DNA of 37,349 bases from Oscillospiraceae bacterium (lineage in GTDB: Bacteria; Bacillota; Clostridia; Oscillospirales; Oscillospiraceae). Both the position numbers and the translations under genes were made by a program. Positions 1 to 8,266 of the stretch are shown piece after piece. Numbering within the stretch: position 1 is the first letter of the stretch; each line of letters starts with the position of its first letter. The notes beneath the pieces are model-generated. The model was not told where the DNA came from. It searched no databases and saw only the letters and a list, made by a program, of their open reading frames with translations. The stretch is from contig JAJPYE010000063.1 in NCBI GenBank assembly GCA_021205095.1, forward strand, positions 1 to 37,349, in the 5' to 3' direction.

Positions 1-52
1 TTCAATATCCGGTACCGAACCTATGAACTTTACACAAACTATTTTACACTAC
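1..52. mobile_element. Probable end of an IS256-type insertion sequence
   Basis: The first bases carry the spaced TTTACAC-type repeats seen at ends of many Firmicutes IS256/Mutator-type elements (TTTACACAAA followed by TTTTACACTA). They sit exactly where the esterase reading frame stops making sense. The transposase would lie left of the window, so the family assignment comes only from the terminal sequence pattern recalled from knowledge of the family. The exact boundary, about position 50-53, and any 8-bp target duplication cannot be fixed without the other end. Confidence 0.5.
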
Positions 53-1007
53 CCCCATTGGAGGCACCCATGATGTAGATTCGGTTTGTGTCTATATCAG
101 TATTTTTGTCTATGTAGGCCTGGATGGTGTCCATGAGAATTTCTGTATACCGGCTGGATACGTCTCCCCGGCTCTCCGTGCCGTCGCCCCCGTCCAGCCA
201 GTAGGTGGGACACTGCACCACAAGTACATAGGCCCCGGTCTGATCCCCGGAGGTGAAATAGGACTGGATCTCCGTTTCCGTCAGGGCGGAGACCTCGTTG
301 CCAAGAATGGCCCGCTCGATGTCATCGCCGCCCTCGCCCCGGCCATGAAGCCAGATGATCAGCGGGTTTTTGTCCCAACTGGCCAGGCTGTCCGGCTCAT
401 AGGCGGCGTAGTTCAGGGTCAGGGTCTCCGTTTGGCCGGTCAGCGGGTTTTCATAGTCCCCCGTATAGCTGTCCCGCAGGGTGAACCGCTCCAGCTCCGG
501 GCAGACGCGGTTATTGATGCAGTCGTCCTCAAACGCAATGGTAAAGTAGCTGCCGGAGGCCCAAACGGTGAAGCTGGCCGTTACGATATACTCGTCCGCC
601 CATACGCTGTGCTCCGTGGTCATATCTGTTTCAAAGGGAGAGCCGGTGGCGTCGAAGTTCGTCACCATCTCCACCGTCACATAGCAGGAGGAACCGGACA
701 CAGCGTTTCCCAGCTCATCGGACAGATAAACGTCTGTTACCTCCCGCTCAAAGTGGGAGGTGGTAATAGCCGCGCCCTCTGTATAAACGTCGTCAATCTC
801 CTCGTCAAAGGTAAATATAACCCGGTTCACTCCCGGCCCCCACTCGAAGCCCCGTACCACAATGGTGCCGGACAGAGCATGGGGCGTGCCGGGCCGGTCG
901 CTGTCCGGCACGGCGGCGATCTCCGTAGTCTCCGAGACTTGAGCGCAGCCGGCGACAGCAAACAGAAAGATGGCCAGCAGAATACAGACGATGCAGGTTT
1001 TTCTCAT
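39..1007 (-). pseudogene. Secreted esterase lipoprotein, truncated at the catalytic serine
   Basis: The start is taken at 1007, where GGAGGAG lies just upstream and a lipoprotein signal begins (MRKTCIV...FAVAGC, lipidated Cys21). An earlier in-frame ATG at 1043 lacks this context. After the signal comes an Ig-like N-terminal domain (roughly residues 45-180) of the type found before some alpha/beta-hydrolase esterases. The hydrolase core follows, with an oxyanion motif LHGRGEGG near residue 218 and the nucleophile elbow GASNGG (Ser316). Only three more residues (SVK) follow before a stop, so the Asp and His of the catalytic triad are missing. The family normally continues well over 100 residues. 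The break coincides with the IS-like end at 1-52. As it stands the product should be inactive. It is downstream of galE on the same strand, 114 bases away. Confidence 0.75.
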
Positions 1008-1121
1008 AAACGTCTCCTCCAAATTTAAGGGCGTTTTTACCATAACAAAGTCAGTATATCGGCTGGCCAGTATCTATTTGTGAATTTTTTGTAACTTTTT
1101 TATAAATGAAGCCTGTGCAGG

Positions 1122-2141
1122 TCAGACATACCCATTGGGATTATTCTTCTGCCAGCGCCAGGAATCGGCTACCATGTCCTCTACAGTCTTTTCCGCCGTC
1201 CAGCCAAGAAGCTCCCTGGCCTTGGTGGGGTCGGCCCAGACGGAGGCCAAATCTCCCGCCCGGCGGGGGGCGAACTCATAGGGGACGGACACGCCGTTGA
1301 CAGACTGGAAGGCGTTCACCAGCTCCAATACGCTGACGCCCTTGCCGGTGCCGAGATTAAACACCTCCGTGCCGGTGTGCTTCATGGCGTAGTCCAGCGC
1401 CGCCACATGGCCCTGGGCCAGATCCATGACGTGGATATAATCCCGCACGCCGGTGCCGTCCGGGGTGTCGTAGTCGTTGCCGAAAATGTTCAGATGATCC
1501 AGCTTGCCCACGGCCACCTGGGTGATATAAGGCATCAGGTTATTGGGGATCCCGGCGGGGTTTTCCCCAATGCGACCGCTCTCGTGCGCCCCCACAGGGT
1601 TAAAGTATCGCAGCAGCACCACGCTCATATTCGGATTGGCCGCCGCTGTGTCCCTGGCAATCTGCTCGATCATCAGCTTTGTCCAGCCGTAGGGGTTGGT
1701 GCAGCCCCCCACCGGGTCGCTCTCCCGGTAAGGAACCGTGGCGTTGGCCCCATATACCGTGGCGGAGGAGGAGAAGATAAAGGGCCCTACCCCCTCCTGC
1801 ACCATGCACTCCAGCAGCGTCAGGGTGGTATCCAGGTTGTTTCGGTAATAGGAAAGGGGCTTGGCCACGCTCTCGCCAACGGCCTTATAGCCGGAAAAGT
1901 GCATCACCGCCGCAGGCTTCACCTGGCGGAATATTTCCATCAGAGCATCCTTGTCCGCCACGTCCGCCTGATAAAAGGGGATGTCCGCCCCGGTCAGCTC
2001 CCGGCACCGCTCCACGGCAATGGGGCTGCTGTTGGAGCAGTTGTCCACAATGGCCAGATCATATCCGGCCTGGGCCAGGGCCACGGCGGTGTGGGAGCCG
2101 ATGTAGCCCGCAGCCCCGGTGAGAAGAATAGTCCCGCTCAT
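1122..2141 (-). CDS. galE: UDP-glucose 4-epimerase
   Basis: Interconverts UDP-glucose and UDP-galactose in the Leloir pathway and supplies galactose for surface polysaccharide; cytoplasmic and NAD-dependent. The start at 2141 gives 339 residues, the usual length, and begins directly at the Rossmann fold. Visible are the NAD motif GAAGYIG (9-15), the HFSGYKAVGES stretch (81-91), the active-site serine in SSSATVYG (Ser126), and the catalytic pair in YGWTK (Tyr151, Lys155). The ATG overlaps the ilvE stop by one base (TGATG), so it is probably translated by coupling; no good independent ribosome site is seen. An upstream in-frame extension to 2189 would run into ilvE and lacks homology, so it was not used. 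Pairing with ilvE is a local operon arrangement without an obvious metabolic link. Confidence 0.93.
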   Translation of the reverse strand: MSGTILLTGAAGYIGSHTAVALAQAGYDLAIVDNCSNSSPIAVERCRELTGADIPFYQADVADKDALMEIFRQVKPAAVMHFSGYKAVGESVAKPLSYYRNNLDTTLTLLECMVQEGVGPFIFSSSATVYGANATVPYRESDPVGGCTNPYGWTKLMIEQIARDTAAANPNMSVVLLRYFNPVGAHESGRIGENPAGIPNNLMPYITQVAVGKLDHLNIFGNDYDTPDGTGVRDYIHVMDLAQGHVAALDYAMKHTGTEVFNLGTGKGVSVLELVNAFQSVNGVSVPYEFAPRRAGDLASVWADPTKARELLGWTAEKTVEDMVADSWRWQKNNPNGYV

Positions 2142-3214
2142 CAGCAGACGGGAACGACCCAGCCGTAAGGATCGGCGGTCTTGCCCCACTGGATGCCGGT
2201 GATGGTATCATACAGCTTCTGGGTCAGCGCGCCGATTTGGAAGCCGTTGATGACGTGCTCCTTGTCCTGGTAGATGATTTCCCCGATGGGGGACACCACG
2301 GCGGCGGTGCCGACGCCCCAGGCCTCCTCCAGCTTACCGCTCTCGCAGGCGGCGATCAGCTCGTCCACAGACAGATCCCGCTCCTGGATCTCATAGCCCC
2401 AGTCGGACAGCACCTGGATGGCGCTCTTGCGGGTAATGCCGGGCAGGACGGTACCCTTGGCCAGGGAGGGGGTGACGATCTTGCCGTCAATTTTGAACAT
2501 GACGTTCATGGCGCCCACCTCTTCGATGTATTTCTGCTCCACGCCGTCCAGCCACAGCACCTGGCTGAAGCCCTTGGACTCGGCCAGCTCGCTGGCATGG
2601 AGGGAGGCGGCGTAGTTGCCGCCGCACTTGGCGAAGCCGGTGCCGCCCCGAACGGCCCGCACCTCACGGCTCTCGATGGCGATCTTTACAGGGTTCAGGC
2701 CCTCCGGGTAATAGCTGCCCACCGGGCAGGTGATGATCATGAAGAGATAGGTGTGGGAGGCGTGAACGCCCACGTGCTTGTCCGTCGCGATGATGAACGG
2801 GCGGATATACAGGCTGGTGTCCGGCTCGCTGGGAACCCAGTCCTTGTCCACCTCCACCAGGGTCTTCAGGGCCTTGAGATAGATGTCCTCCGGCACGGGC
2901 GGGATGCACATTTTTTCCGCAGAGCGGTTCATCCGGGCGATGTTCTCCGTGGGGCGGAAAAGCTGGATTTTGCCGTCCGCCGTGCGGTAGGCCTTCAGGC
3001 CCTCGAAAATCTCCTGGGCGTAGTGCAGCACCATGGTGGAGGGATCAAGGGACAGCGGCCCATAGGGGACGATGCGGGGATCGTACCAGCCCTTGCCGGT
3101 CTCGTAGTTCATCAGGAACATATGGTCAGAGAAATAGGTGCCGAAGGGGATTCCCTCGATCTGGGGCTTCTCCTTGGGCGCAGTGGTTCTTTGGATGGTG
3201 ATTTCCATATCCAT
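2141..3214 (-). CDS. ilvE: Branched-chain amino acid aminotransferase
   Basis: Transfers the amino group between glutamate and the 2-keto acids of leucine, isoleucine and valine, using PLP; the last step of their synthesis. It is 357 residues, matching the longer BCAT group (fold-type IV aminotransferases). Key features are the N-terminal FEGLKAYR (70-77), FRPTENIARMNRSA (86-99), the PLP lysine in FAKCGGNYAAS (Lys196), and the GVGTAAVVSPIGEI phosphate-binding region near the C-terminus. AGGAGG lies 11 bases before the ATG at 3214; a second ATG two codons later is also possible. A promoter is seen just upstream (3272-3300). It is the first gene of a two-gene unit with galE. No T-box or leader peptide was recognised in the short 5' region. 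Confidence 0.94.
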   Translation of the reverse strand: MDMEITIQRTTAPKEKPQIEGIPFGTYFSDHMFLMNYETGKGWYDPRIVPYGPLSLDPSTMVLHYAQEIFEGLKAYRTADGKIQLFRPTENIARMNRSAEKMCIPPVPEDIYLKALKTLVEVDKDWVPSEPDTSLYIRPFIIATDKHVGVHASHTYLFMIITCPVGSYYPEGLNPVKIAIESREVRAVRGGTGFAKCGGNYAASLHASELAESKGFSQVLWLDGVEQKYIEEVGAMNVMFKIDGKIVTPSLAKGTVLPGITRKSAIQVLSDWGYEIQERDLSVDELIAACESGKLEEAWGVGTAAVVSPIGEIIYQDKEHVINGFQIGALTQKLYDTITGIQWGKTADPYGWVVPVC

Positions 3215-3271
3215 ATCTCAATTTGCCTCCTATTTGGAATTTTTGTCGTTTCCTTACAGTATATCGTTTTT

Positions 3272-3300
3272 ATTATATTCCCAATTTCCCGGAGGGGCAA
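3272..3300 (-). promoter_or_regulatory. Probable sigma-A promoter of ilvE-galE
   Basis: Reading the minus strand, TTGCCC (3300-3295) is followed after 17 bases by a perfect TATAAT (3277-3272). Transcription would start near 3265, about 50 bases before the ilvE ATG. The -35 matches four of six consensus bases. Confidence 0.6.
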
Positions 3301-3388
3301 GAGCCTGTCGTAATAATTACAAAAACTTTTTCGCATTTGAAATTTTATGTCATCTTTTGTAACTTTTCTCTAGGATTTTCGTAACCTC

Positions 3389-3399
3389 TGTGATATAAT
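3389..3399 (+). promoter_or_regulatory. Probable extended -10 promoter of the lipoprotein/two-component operon
   Basis: TGTGATATAAT combines a perfect TATAAT (3394-3399) with a TG extension (TGTGA), which usually compensates for a weak -35. The base run 17 upstream (TAGGAT) is a poor -35. Transcription would begin near 3406, leaving a leader of about 200 bases. Confidence 0.55.
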
Positions 3400-3503
3400 A
3401 GCTGTGAGCGGCTATTGGCTATTATATTTCAATCGTCTTGCTCCTGCCCTTTTGGGCAGAGCCCCAGGCGGCTACGTCGGCTCGCCCTGGCATATCTCTA
3501 TAT

Positions 3504-3537
3504 CTATATACATTATCTATATACCTATATACATTAT
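3504..3537 (+). repeat. Short AT direct repeat in the leader
   Basis: CTATATACATTAT occurs twice (3504-3516 and 3525-3537), 21 bases apart, inside a tract rich in TATAT and CTATAT units from about 3491 to 3540. It lies between two GC-rich hairpins in the 5' leader. Confidence 0.7.
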
Positions 3538-3605
3538 ATGTAATGCTACGTGGCGGTCTGTCACAGGGCCGCTCCTGTAGCTATAACGGCGGATGAGGTG
3601 GCGCT

Positions 3606-4886
3606 ATGAAACTAGAAAAGAAACGAAAAACGGCACTTCTTCTGTCCATTCTTTTGGTTCTGACCTGCACCGGCTGCGTGAGCGAGGCGGAGGAGCTGTA
3701 CTCTCTGCCCCAGCAGCAGGAGGAATACCTTCAGCTTCAGGAGCTGATCGGCCAGCGTATTGACGAGGGCGGCGAATATGCCGCCCCGGTCGGCGGCAGC
3801 AACCGCCAGTCCGTACAGCTCCGGGATCTGGACGGAGACGGAACGGCGGAGGCCCTGGCTTTCCTGGCAGACAGCTCCCATACGCCCTCCGTATGTGTAT
3901 ACCGGCTGGACGAGGAGGGAGCCTATTACCTCTATGTTGTCATCGCCGGAAAGGGTTCCGCCGTGTCCAGCGTGGAATACGCGGACTTAGACGGCGATGG
4001 GATTCTGGAGCTTATCATCGCCTGGCAGATCGCGGGGGATATGCGGCTGCTGTCCGTCTATGCTCTGAGCGGCCAGGAGCCGGTAGAGGTTCTGAGCGCG
4101 GACTGCTCCGCCTTTGTGGTATACGATCTGGACGGAGACGGAACAGAGGAGCTTTTGAGCCTGAGCATCGACTACGACGCCGGCAGCAGCCTGACGGTTT
4201 ACCAGATAGACGAAACGGATCAGGTCTCCTCCAGCCAGGCAGTTCTTTCCTCCGGCATCACCGAGGTGCTGCGGGCCAGAAGCGCCTATCTCTCCGACGG
4301 GACGCCCGCCCTTTTTGTGGAGAGCAGCACGGGGGAGGAGCTTCTTCTGACCGATGTTTTCACTCTTCAGGCCGGAGCGGTGGAAAATATCACCATGTCC
4401 AACACCGGCCAGAGCAGCACGGTGCGCCGGGCGGGAGCCTATGCCACGGACATCAACAGCGATCGGGCCCTGGAGCTGCCCGTGGAGAGCGGCGACGCCC
4501 TGGCCTGGTATAGTCTGGACAGCGCCGGGAGCCGCGTCCTGACTCTGACCACGTATCACGATTATGACGATGGCTGGTATCTCGTCCTGACGGACACAGC
4601 GCTGATGACCGGCCTGACCGTATCCCGTCAGGAGGCGACGGCGGAAGAGACCGCCGTTACCTTTTCCCTGACGGACGAGGCGGGAACGCAGACAGATATA
4701 CTCACCATATATACCCTGACGGGGGAAAACCGGCTGGATCGGGCGGAGGCAGAGGGCCGTTTTCTTCTGCAAACGGCGGCGTCCACGGCTTATGCCGCGC
4801 AGCTCTGGACAACGGATCTGACGGAGCAGGACGTAACGGAAAATTTTAATCTGATATATCAGGAATGGCTCGCCGGCGAGCTATGA
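3606..4886 (+). CDS. Lipoprotein with calcium-loop (FG-GAP/VCBS-like) repeats
   Basis: A 426-residue predicted lipoprotein: a positively charged start, a hydrophobic stretch and a lipobox ending at Cys24 (CTGC, with an unusual Cys at -3). The outer part has repeats of the form DLDGDGxxE at residues 74-79, 127-132 and 174-179, plus a weaker DINSDRALEL near 280. These resemble the Ca-binding loops of FG-GAP/VCBS beta-propeller proteins. The spacing of about 50 residues fits propeller blades. The specific function is unknown. It is the first gene of a unit with a response regulator and sensor kinase, 23 bases upstream of the regulator, so it may be an accessory sensor or a target of that system (inference). 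The whole unit is preceded by a long structured leader. Lipoprotein status is firm; the propeller fold is likely but not proven. Confidence 0.8.
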   Translation: MKLEKKRKTALLLSILLVLTCTGCVSEAEELYSLPQQQEEYLQLQELIGQRIDEGGEYAAPVGGSNRQSVQLRDLDGDGTAEALAFLADSSHTPSVCVYRLDEEGAYYLYVVIAGKGSAVSSVEYADLDGDGILELIIAWQIAGDMRLLSVYALSGQEPVEVLSADCSAFVVYDLDGDGTEELLSLSIDYDAGSSLTVYQIDETDQVSSSQAVLSSGITEVLRARSAYLSDGTPALFVESSTGEELLLTDVFTLQAGAVENITMSNTGQSSTVRRAGAYATDINSDRALELPVESGDALAWYSLDSAGSRVLTLTTYHDYDDGWYLVLTDTALMTGLTVSRQEATAEETAVTFSLTDEAGTQTDILTIYTLTGENRLDRAEAEGRFLLQTAASTAYAAQLWTTDLTEQDVTENFNLIYQEWLAGEL

Positions 4887-4909
4887 TGGCGTAAGGAGGC
4901 AAACGAAAC

Positions 4910-5599
4910 GTGAAAAAGGTATTGGTTTTGGAGGATGAGTCCAGCATACGCAGCTTTGTGGTCATCAACCTGAAGCGCTCCGGCTATGAGCCTATTGAGG
5001 CGGAGACCGGAGAGCAGGCCCTGGAGCTGCTGGAGCAGAACCCGGATGTGAAGGTGGCCCTGCTGGACGTTATGCTCCCCGGCATAGACGGCTATGAGGT
5101 GTGCCGCCGCATCCGGGCCACAGATTCCCGCATAGGGATTATCATGCTCACCGCCAAAGCGCAGGAGATGGACAAGGTTACGGGTCTGATGACCGGGGCG
5201 GACGATTATGTGACAAAGCCCTTCTCCCCGGCGGAGCTGACCGCCAGAGTAGACGCCCTGGTACGCCGCGCCTCCGTGGACGAGACGCCGGAGGACGTCA
5301 GCGAGCTGCACCAGGGCCCCTTCCGGCTGAACACCCGCAATCGTACCCTGGAAAAAAACGGCCAGCGCATCAAGCTGACCCAAATCGAATACGCCATTAT
5401 GAAGCTTTTTATGGATAACCCCGGCAGAGCCCTGTCCAGGGAGGAAATTTTAAACGCCGTCTGGGGCCGGGACTACTTCGGCGAGCTGAAAATCGTGGAT
5501 GTGAATATTCGCCGCCTGCGCATTAAGATCGAGGACAACAGCACTATTCCTACCTATATCACTACAGTTTGGGGCTACGGCTATAAATGGGGCTTTTAA
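4910..5599 (+). CDS. OmpR/PhoB-type response regulator
   Basis: A 229-residue DNA-binding regulator of a two-component system. The receiver domain (about 1-118) has the acidic pair at Glu8/Asp9, the phospho-acceptor Asp53 (LLDVMLPGIDG) and the conserved Lys103 (VTKPFSP). The C-terminal winged-helix domain (about 130-228) has LTQIEYAIMKLFMDNPGRAL and ends in the classic TTVWGYGYKW. The start codon is GTG at 4910, preceded by AAGGAGG (4893-4899). Its last codons overlap the kinase gene by 13 bases, so the two proteins are probably made together. Targets are unknown; the leader of the operon's first gene is a natural place to look for autoregulation. Similar to PhoP/ResD-like regulators but not assignable more closely. 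Confidence 0.93.
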   Translation: MKKVLVLEDESSIRSFVVINLKRSGYEPIEAETGEQALELLEQNPDVKVALLDVMLPGIDGYEVCRRIRATDSRIGIIMLTAKAQEMDKVTGLMTGADDYVTKPFSPAELTARVDALVRRASVDETPEDVSELHQGPFRLNTRNRTLEKNGQRIKLTQIEYAIMKLFMDNPGRALSREEILNAVWGRDYFGELKIVDVNIRRLRIKIEDNSTIPTYITTVWGYGYKWGF

Positions 5600-7077
5600 A
5601 GGGTTCAAAGGCTGGTGAACGGGAGGTGGACGGCACGGAAAAGCAGCATACGCGGGGGCTGAGAAGCCGCTGGCTCCGCTCAGGAATTCTCCTGACGGCT
5701 GGGCTGGTGGTGCTTTTCACCCTGGTCTTCTCCCTGGGCGTGCGAAGCTACTACTATAACGCCGTCAAAACCGGCCTGACGGCCAAGGCGGAATCCGCCG
5801 CCAATTTTTTTACCGGCTATATCTCCCAAACCTATGCCCAGTACTACCAAAGCGCCTACCGCTACACGGAGAGCTTTGAGGACAAGGACGCGCTGGAGCT
5901 GCAGTTTGTGAACGCGCGGGGCGTAGTGGAGGTGTCCAGCTATGGCGTCTCCGCCGGTACAAGCCCCGGCACAGCGGATCTGGACACCGCCCTGAACGAC
6001 AAGACCATCGGCGTCTATACGGGCCGAAACGCCGGGACGAGAGAGCGCGTCCTGGCTGTTACCGCCCCTCTGCTGTCTGCGGACGGAACGGTAATCGGCG
6101 CTATGCGCTATGTCACCAGCCTGCGCCTGGTGAACCGGCAGATATGGAAAACTACCGCCGCCGCCGCAGGGGTGGGCCTGCTGGTTCTCCTGGCGGTGGT
6201 GCTGACAAATTTCTATTTTATCCGCACCGTGACAGAGCCGCTGGTGGAGCTGACCGGCCTTGCCAAGCGCATTGCGGATGGAAGCTACGGTATTCAGGCC
6301 CAGAAAAAATACGACGACGAGATCGGCGACCTGACCGACGCCATTAACGAGATGAGCGCCAAAATCGGTGAGACGGAAAAGGTGCAGACGGAGTTTATCT
6401 CCTCCATCTCCCACGAGCTTCGCACTCCGCTGACCGCCATCACCGGCTGGTCGGAGACCCTGGCCTACGACGAGGCCATCACCGGGGACTCCCGCCGTGG
6501 CGTGTCCATCATCGCCAAGGAGTCGGGCCGTCTGACCAAAATGGTGGAGGAGCTGCTGGAATTTACCCGCATCCAGGATGGCCGCTTCAACCTGAACGTG
6601 GAGACGATGGACGTGGCCGGAGAGCTGTCGGACGCCATTTTCTCCTACGGCACACTCTTAAAACAGGAGGGCATGACCGTGGAATATACCGAGCCGGAGG
6701 CGGACATTCCCTGTATCCTGGGCGACCCGGCCCGGCTGAAGCAGGTATTTTTGAACATCATGGACAACGCCGCCAAATATGGCCGGGCCGCCGGGCGCAT
6801 GATCGTCACCATCGGAGCCACGGATAGCTGGGTGGTCATTCGCTTCCGGGACTTCGGCCCCGGCATCCCCCCGGAGGAGCTGCCCTATGTAAAGAAAAAG
6901 TTTTATAAAGGCAGCGGCAAGGAGCGGGGCAGCGGCATCGGTCTGTCCGTGTGCGACGAGATCATCACCCGCCACAAGGGCCGTCTGCTGCTGGAAAACG
7001 CCACGGACGGACGGACGGGACTGGTCGTCACCGTCATGCTCCCCGTCATCAGCGAGGAGGAGCTGACGATCGGATAA
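5587..7077 (+). CDS. Membrane sensor histidine kinase
   Basis: A 496-residue kinase, partner of the regulator before it. Layout: cytoplasmic start, membrane segment about 33-53, extracellular sensing domain about 55-183 (Cache-like by length and position), membrane segment about 189-212, HAMP linker about 213-262, HisKA domain with phospho-acceptor His276 (SSISHELRTPL), then an ATPase domain with N box (Asn394 in MDNAAKYG), G1 (DFGPGIP) and G2 (GSGIGLS). All catalytic elements are present. The ATG at 5587 overlaps the regulator's end; a GTG at 5626 is an alternative start, but its ribosome site is too close. The extracellular domain has no recognisable ligand signature. The gene is followed by a strong terminator. 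The signal may involve the calcium-loop lipoprotein made by the same transcript (inference). Confidence 0.92.
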   Translation: MGLLKGSKAGEREVDGTEKQHTRGLRSRWLRSGILLTAGLVVLFTLVFSLGVRSYYYNAVKTGLTAKAESAANFFTGYISQTYAQYYQSAYRYTESFEDKDALELQFVNARGVVEVSSYGVSAGTSPGTADLDTALNDKTIGVYTGRNAGTRERVLAVTAPLLSADGTVIGAMRYVTSLRLVNRQIWKTTAAAAGVGLLVLLAVVLTNFYFIRTVTEPLVELTGLAKRIADGSYGIQAQKKYDDEIGDLTDAINEMSAKIGETEKVQTEFISSISHELRTPLTAITGWSETLAYDEAITGDSRRGVSIIAKESGRLTKMVEELLEFTRIQDGRFNLNVETMDVAGELSDAIFSYGTLLKQEGMTVEYTEPEADIPCILGDPARLKQVFLNIMDNAAKYGRAAGRMIVTIGATDSWVVIRFRDFGPGIPPEELPYVKKKFYKGSGKERGSGIGLSVCDEIITRHKGRLLLENATDGRTGLVVTVMLPVISEEELTIG

Positions 7078-7124
7078 AGCCGTGCGTATATTCCTATAAA
7101 TCTTGTAGAAAATCGGACAAAAAT

Positions 7125-7158
7125 CCCGTCCGGCACTTGCGCTGGACGGGGTTTTGTT
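7125..7158 (+). terminator. Rho-independent terminator of the two-component operon
   Basis: A 10-base-pair stem (7125-7134 with 7141-7150, one G:T pair) and a six-base loop are followed by GTTTTGTT. It lies 48 bases after the kinase stop codon and cleanly ends the operon. Confidence 0.85.
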
Positions 7159-7299
7159 ATATAGTATAGTGTTGGTAAGGTACCCAAAAAGCAAAATAAG
7201 AACGCCCTCCCTGTGGGCGTATGATATAGATTGACACAGTATAAATCAATACATTGACGGCGCGTTTTATGCGCGAAGTATTTTCGGAAAGGACTTGTT

Positions 7300-8262
7300 A
7301 TGGCAAAAAAAGAAACCCAGGGCTTTCGCACCAGCATAGGCGGCTCGGCCCTGATAGAAGGCATTCTGATGCGGGGGGTGGACAAGCAGTCCATCGTCGT
7401 CCGCCAGCAGGACGGCACCATGGCCACTACAGTGGAACCCTTAAACCAACTCAAGGACAAGCATCCATTCTGCGGCTGGCCCCTGATACGGGGCGTAGTC
7501 AACTTTGTGGACAGCATGATCAAAAGCATGAAGGCCCTGACCTACTCCGCCCAGTTTCTCCCGGAGGAGGAGCAGGAGGAACCCTCTAAGCTGGATCTGT
7601 GGATAGAGGAAAAATTCGGCTCCGAAAAGGCGGAAAAATTCGTCATCGGCGTTGCCCTGGTATTGGGCGTCGCCCTGGCCCTGGCTCTGTTCATCGTACT
7701 GCCCACCGCGCTGGTGTCTCTCATCCCGGCGCTCCGTTCCGGGCATGACGGCCTGCGGACGCTCCTGGAGGGCGTGGTGAAGCTGGTTATCCTGCTGGTC
7801 TATATGGCGGCAGTGGCCCAAATGAAGGACATCAAGCGGGTATTCTCCTATCATGGAGCAGAGCATAAATCCATCTTCTGCTATGAGCATGGCAAAGAGC
7901 TGACAGTGGAAAATGTCCGGGAGGAGAGCCGGTTCCATCCCCGCTGCGGCACCAGCTTCCTGCTGGTAGTGGTCATTATGAGTATTTTTGTATTCATTCT
8001 GGTGAACTCCTTCCTCCATGTGGACAACGCCCTTCTGCGCATGGTAGTAAAGCTATGCCTGCTGCCGGTGGTGGTGGCCCTGACCTATGAGATGAACCGA
8101 TGGGTGGGCCGACACGATAACTTCCTCTCCCGTATTTTGTCCTGGCCCGGCAAGCAGCTTCAGCATATCACCACCAGCGAGCCGGACGACTCCATGATCG
8201 AAGTGGCCATCACCGCCCTGAAGCTGGTCATCCCGGAGGAGAAAGGTTCAGACGCGTGGTAA
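7300..8262 (+). CDS. DUF1385 membrane protein (YqhQ-like)
   Basis: A 320-residue integral membrane protein of the DUF1385 family, whose biochemical role is unknown. The family hallmark is seen in the middle: FSYHGAEHKSIFCYEHG, followed by ESRFHPRCGTSFLL. The conserved His/Glu/Cys residues suggest metal binding (inference). Hydrophobic stretches lie at about 113-143, 159-173, 206-230 and 238-258. N-terminal GGSALIEGILMRG is also typical. In many Clostridia this gene sits directly before prmC, as here, which supports the call. GGAAAGGA precedes the ATG at 7300. The 140-base upstream region has a small hairpin (ACGCCC/GGGCGT, 7202-7220) and no clear promoter; a TTGACA at 7231 lacks a partner -10. 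Confidence 0.85.
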   Translation: MAKKETQGFRTSIGGSALIEGILMRGVDKQSIVVRQQDGTMATTVEPLNQLKDKHPFCGWPLIRGVVNFVDSMIKSMKALTYSAQFLPEEEQEEPSKLDLWIEEKFGSEKAEKFVIGVALVLGVALALALFIVLPTALVSLIPALRSGHDGLRTLLEGVVKLVILLVYMAAVAQMKDIKRVFSYHGAEHKSIFCYEHGKELTVENVREESRFHPRCGTSFLLVVVIMSIFVFILVNSFLHVDNALLRMVVKLCLLPVVVALTYEMNRWVGRHDNFLSRILSWPGKQLQHITTSEPDDSMIEVAITALKLVIPEEKGSDAW

Positions 8263-8266
8263 AAAT

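Larger units (their letters stand above)
3215..3605. other. Divergent intergenic region between ilvE and the lipoprotein operon
   Basis: This 391-base spacer holds no convincing gene. It carries the leftward ilvE promoter, a rightward promoter ending at 3399, and a long untranslated leader for the lipoprotein operon. The leader contains a perfect small hairpin (CTGCCC-TTTT-GGGCAG, 3444-3459), a GC-rich imperfect hairpin at about 3463-3490, an AT microsatellite-like tract (3491-3540), and a GC-rich imperfect hairpin near 3550-3575, shortly before the start codon. No known riboswitch class was recognised. Confidence 0.6.

Noticed and set aside
7231-7260. TTGACA before the DUF1385 gene as a promoter
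   Set aside because: No -10-like sequence lies 15-19 bases downstream; the spacer leads to TTGACG.
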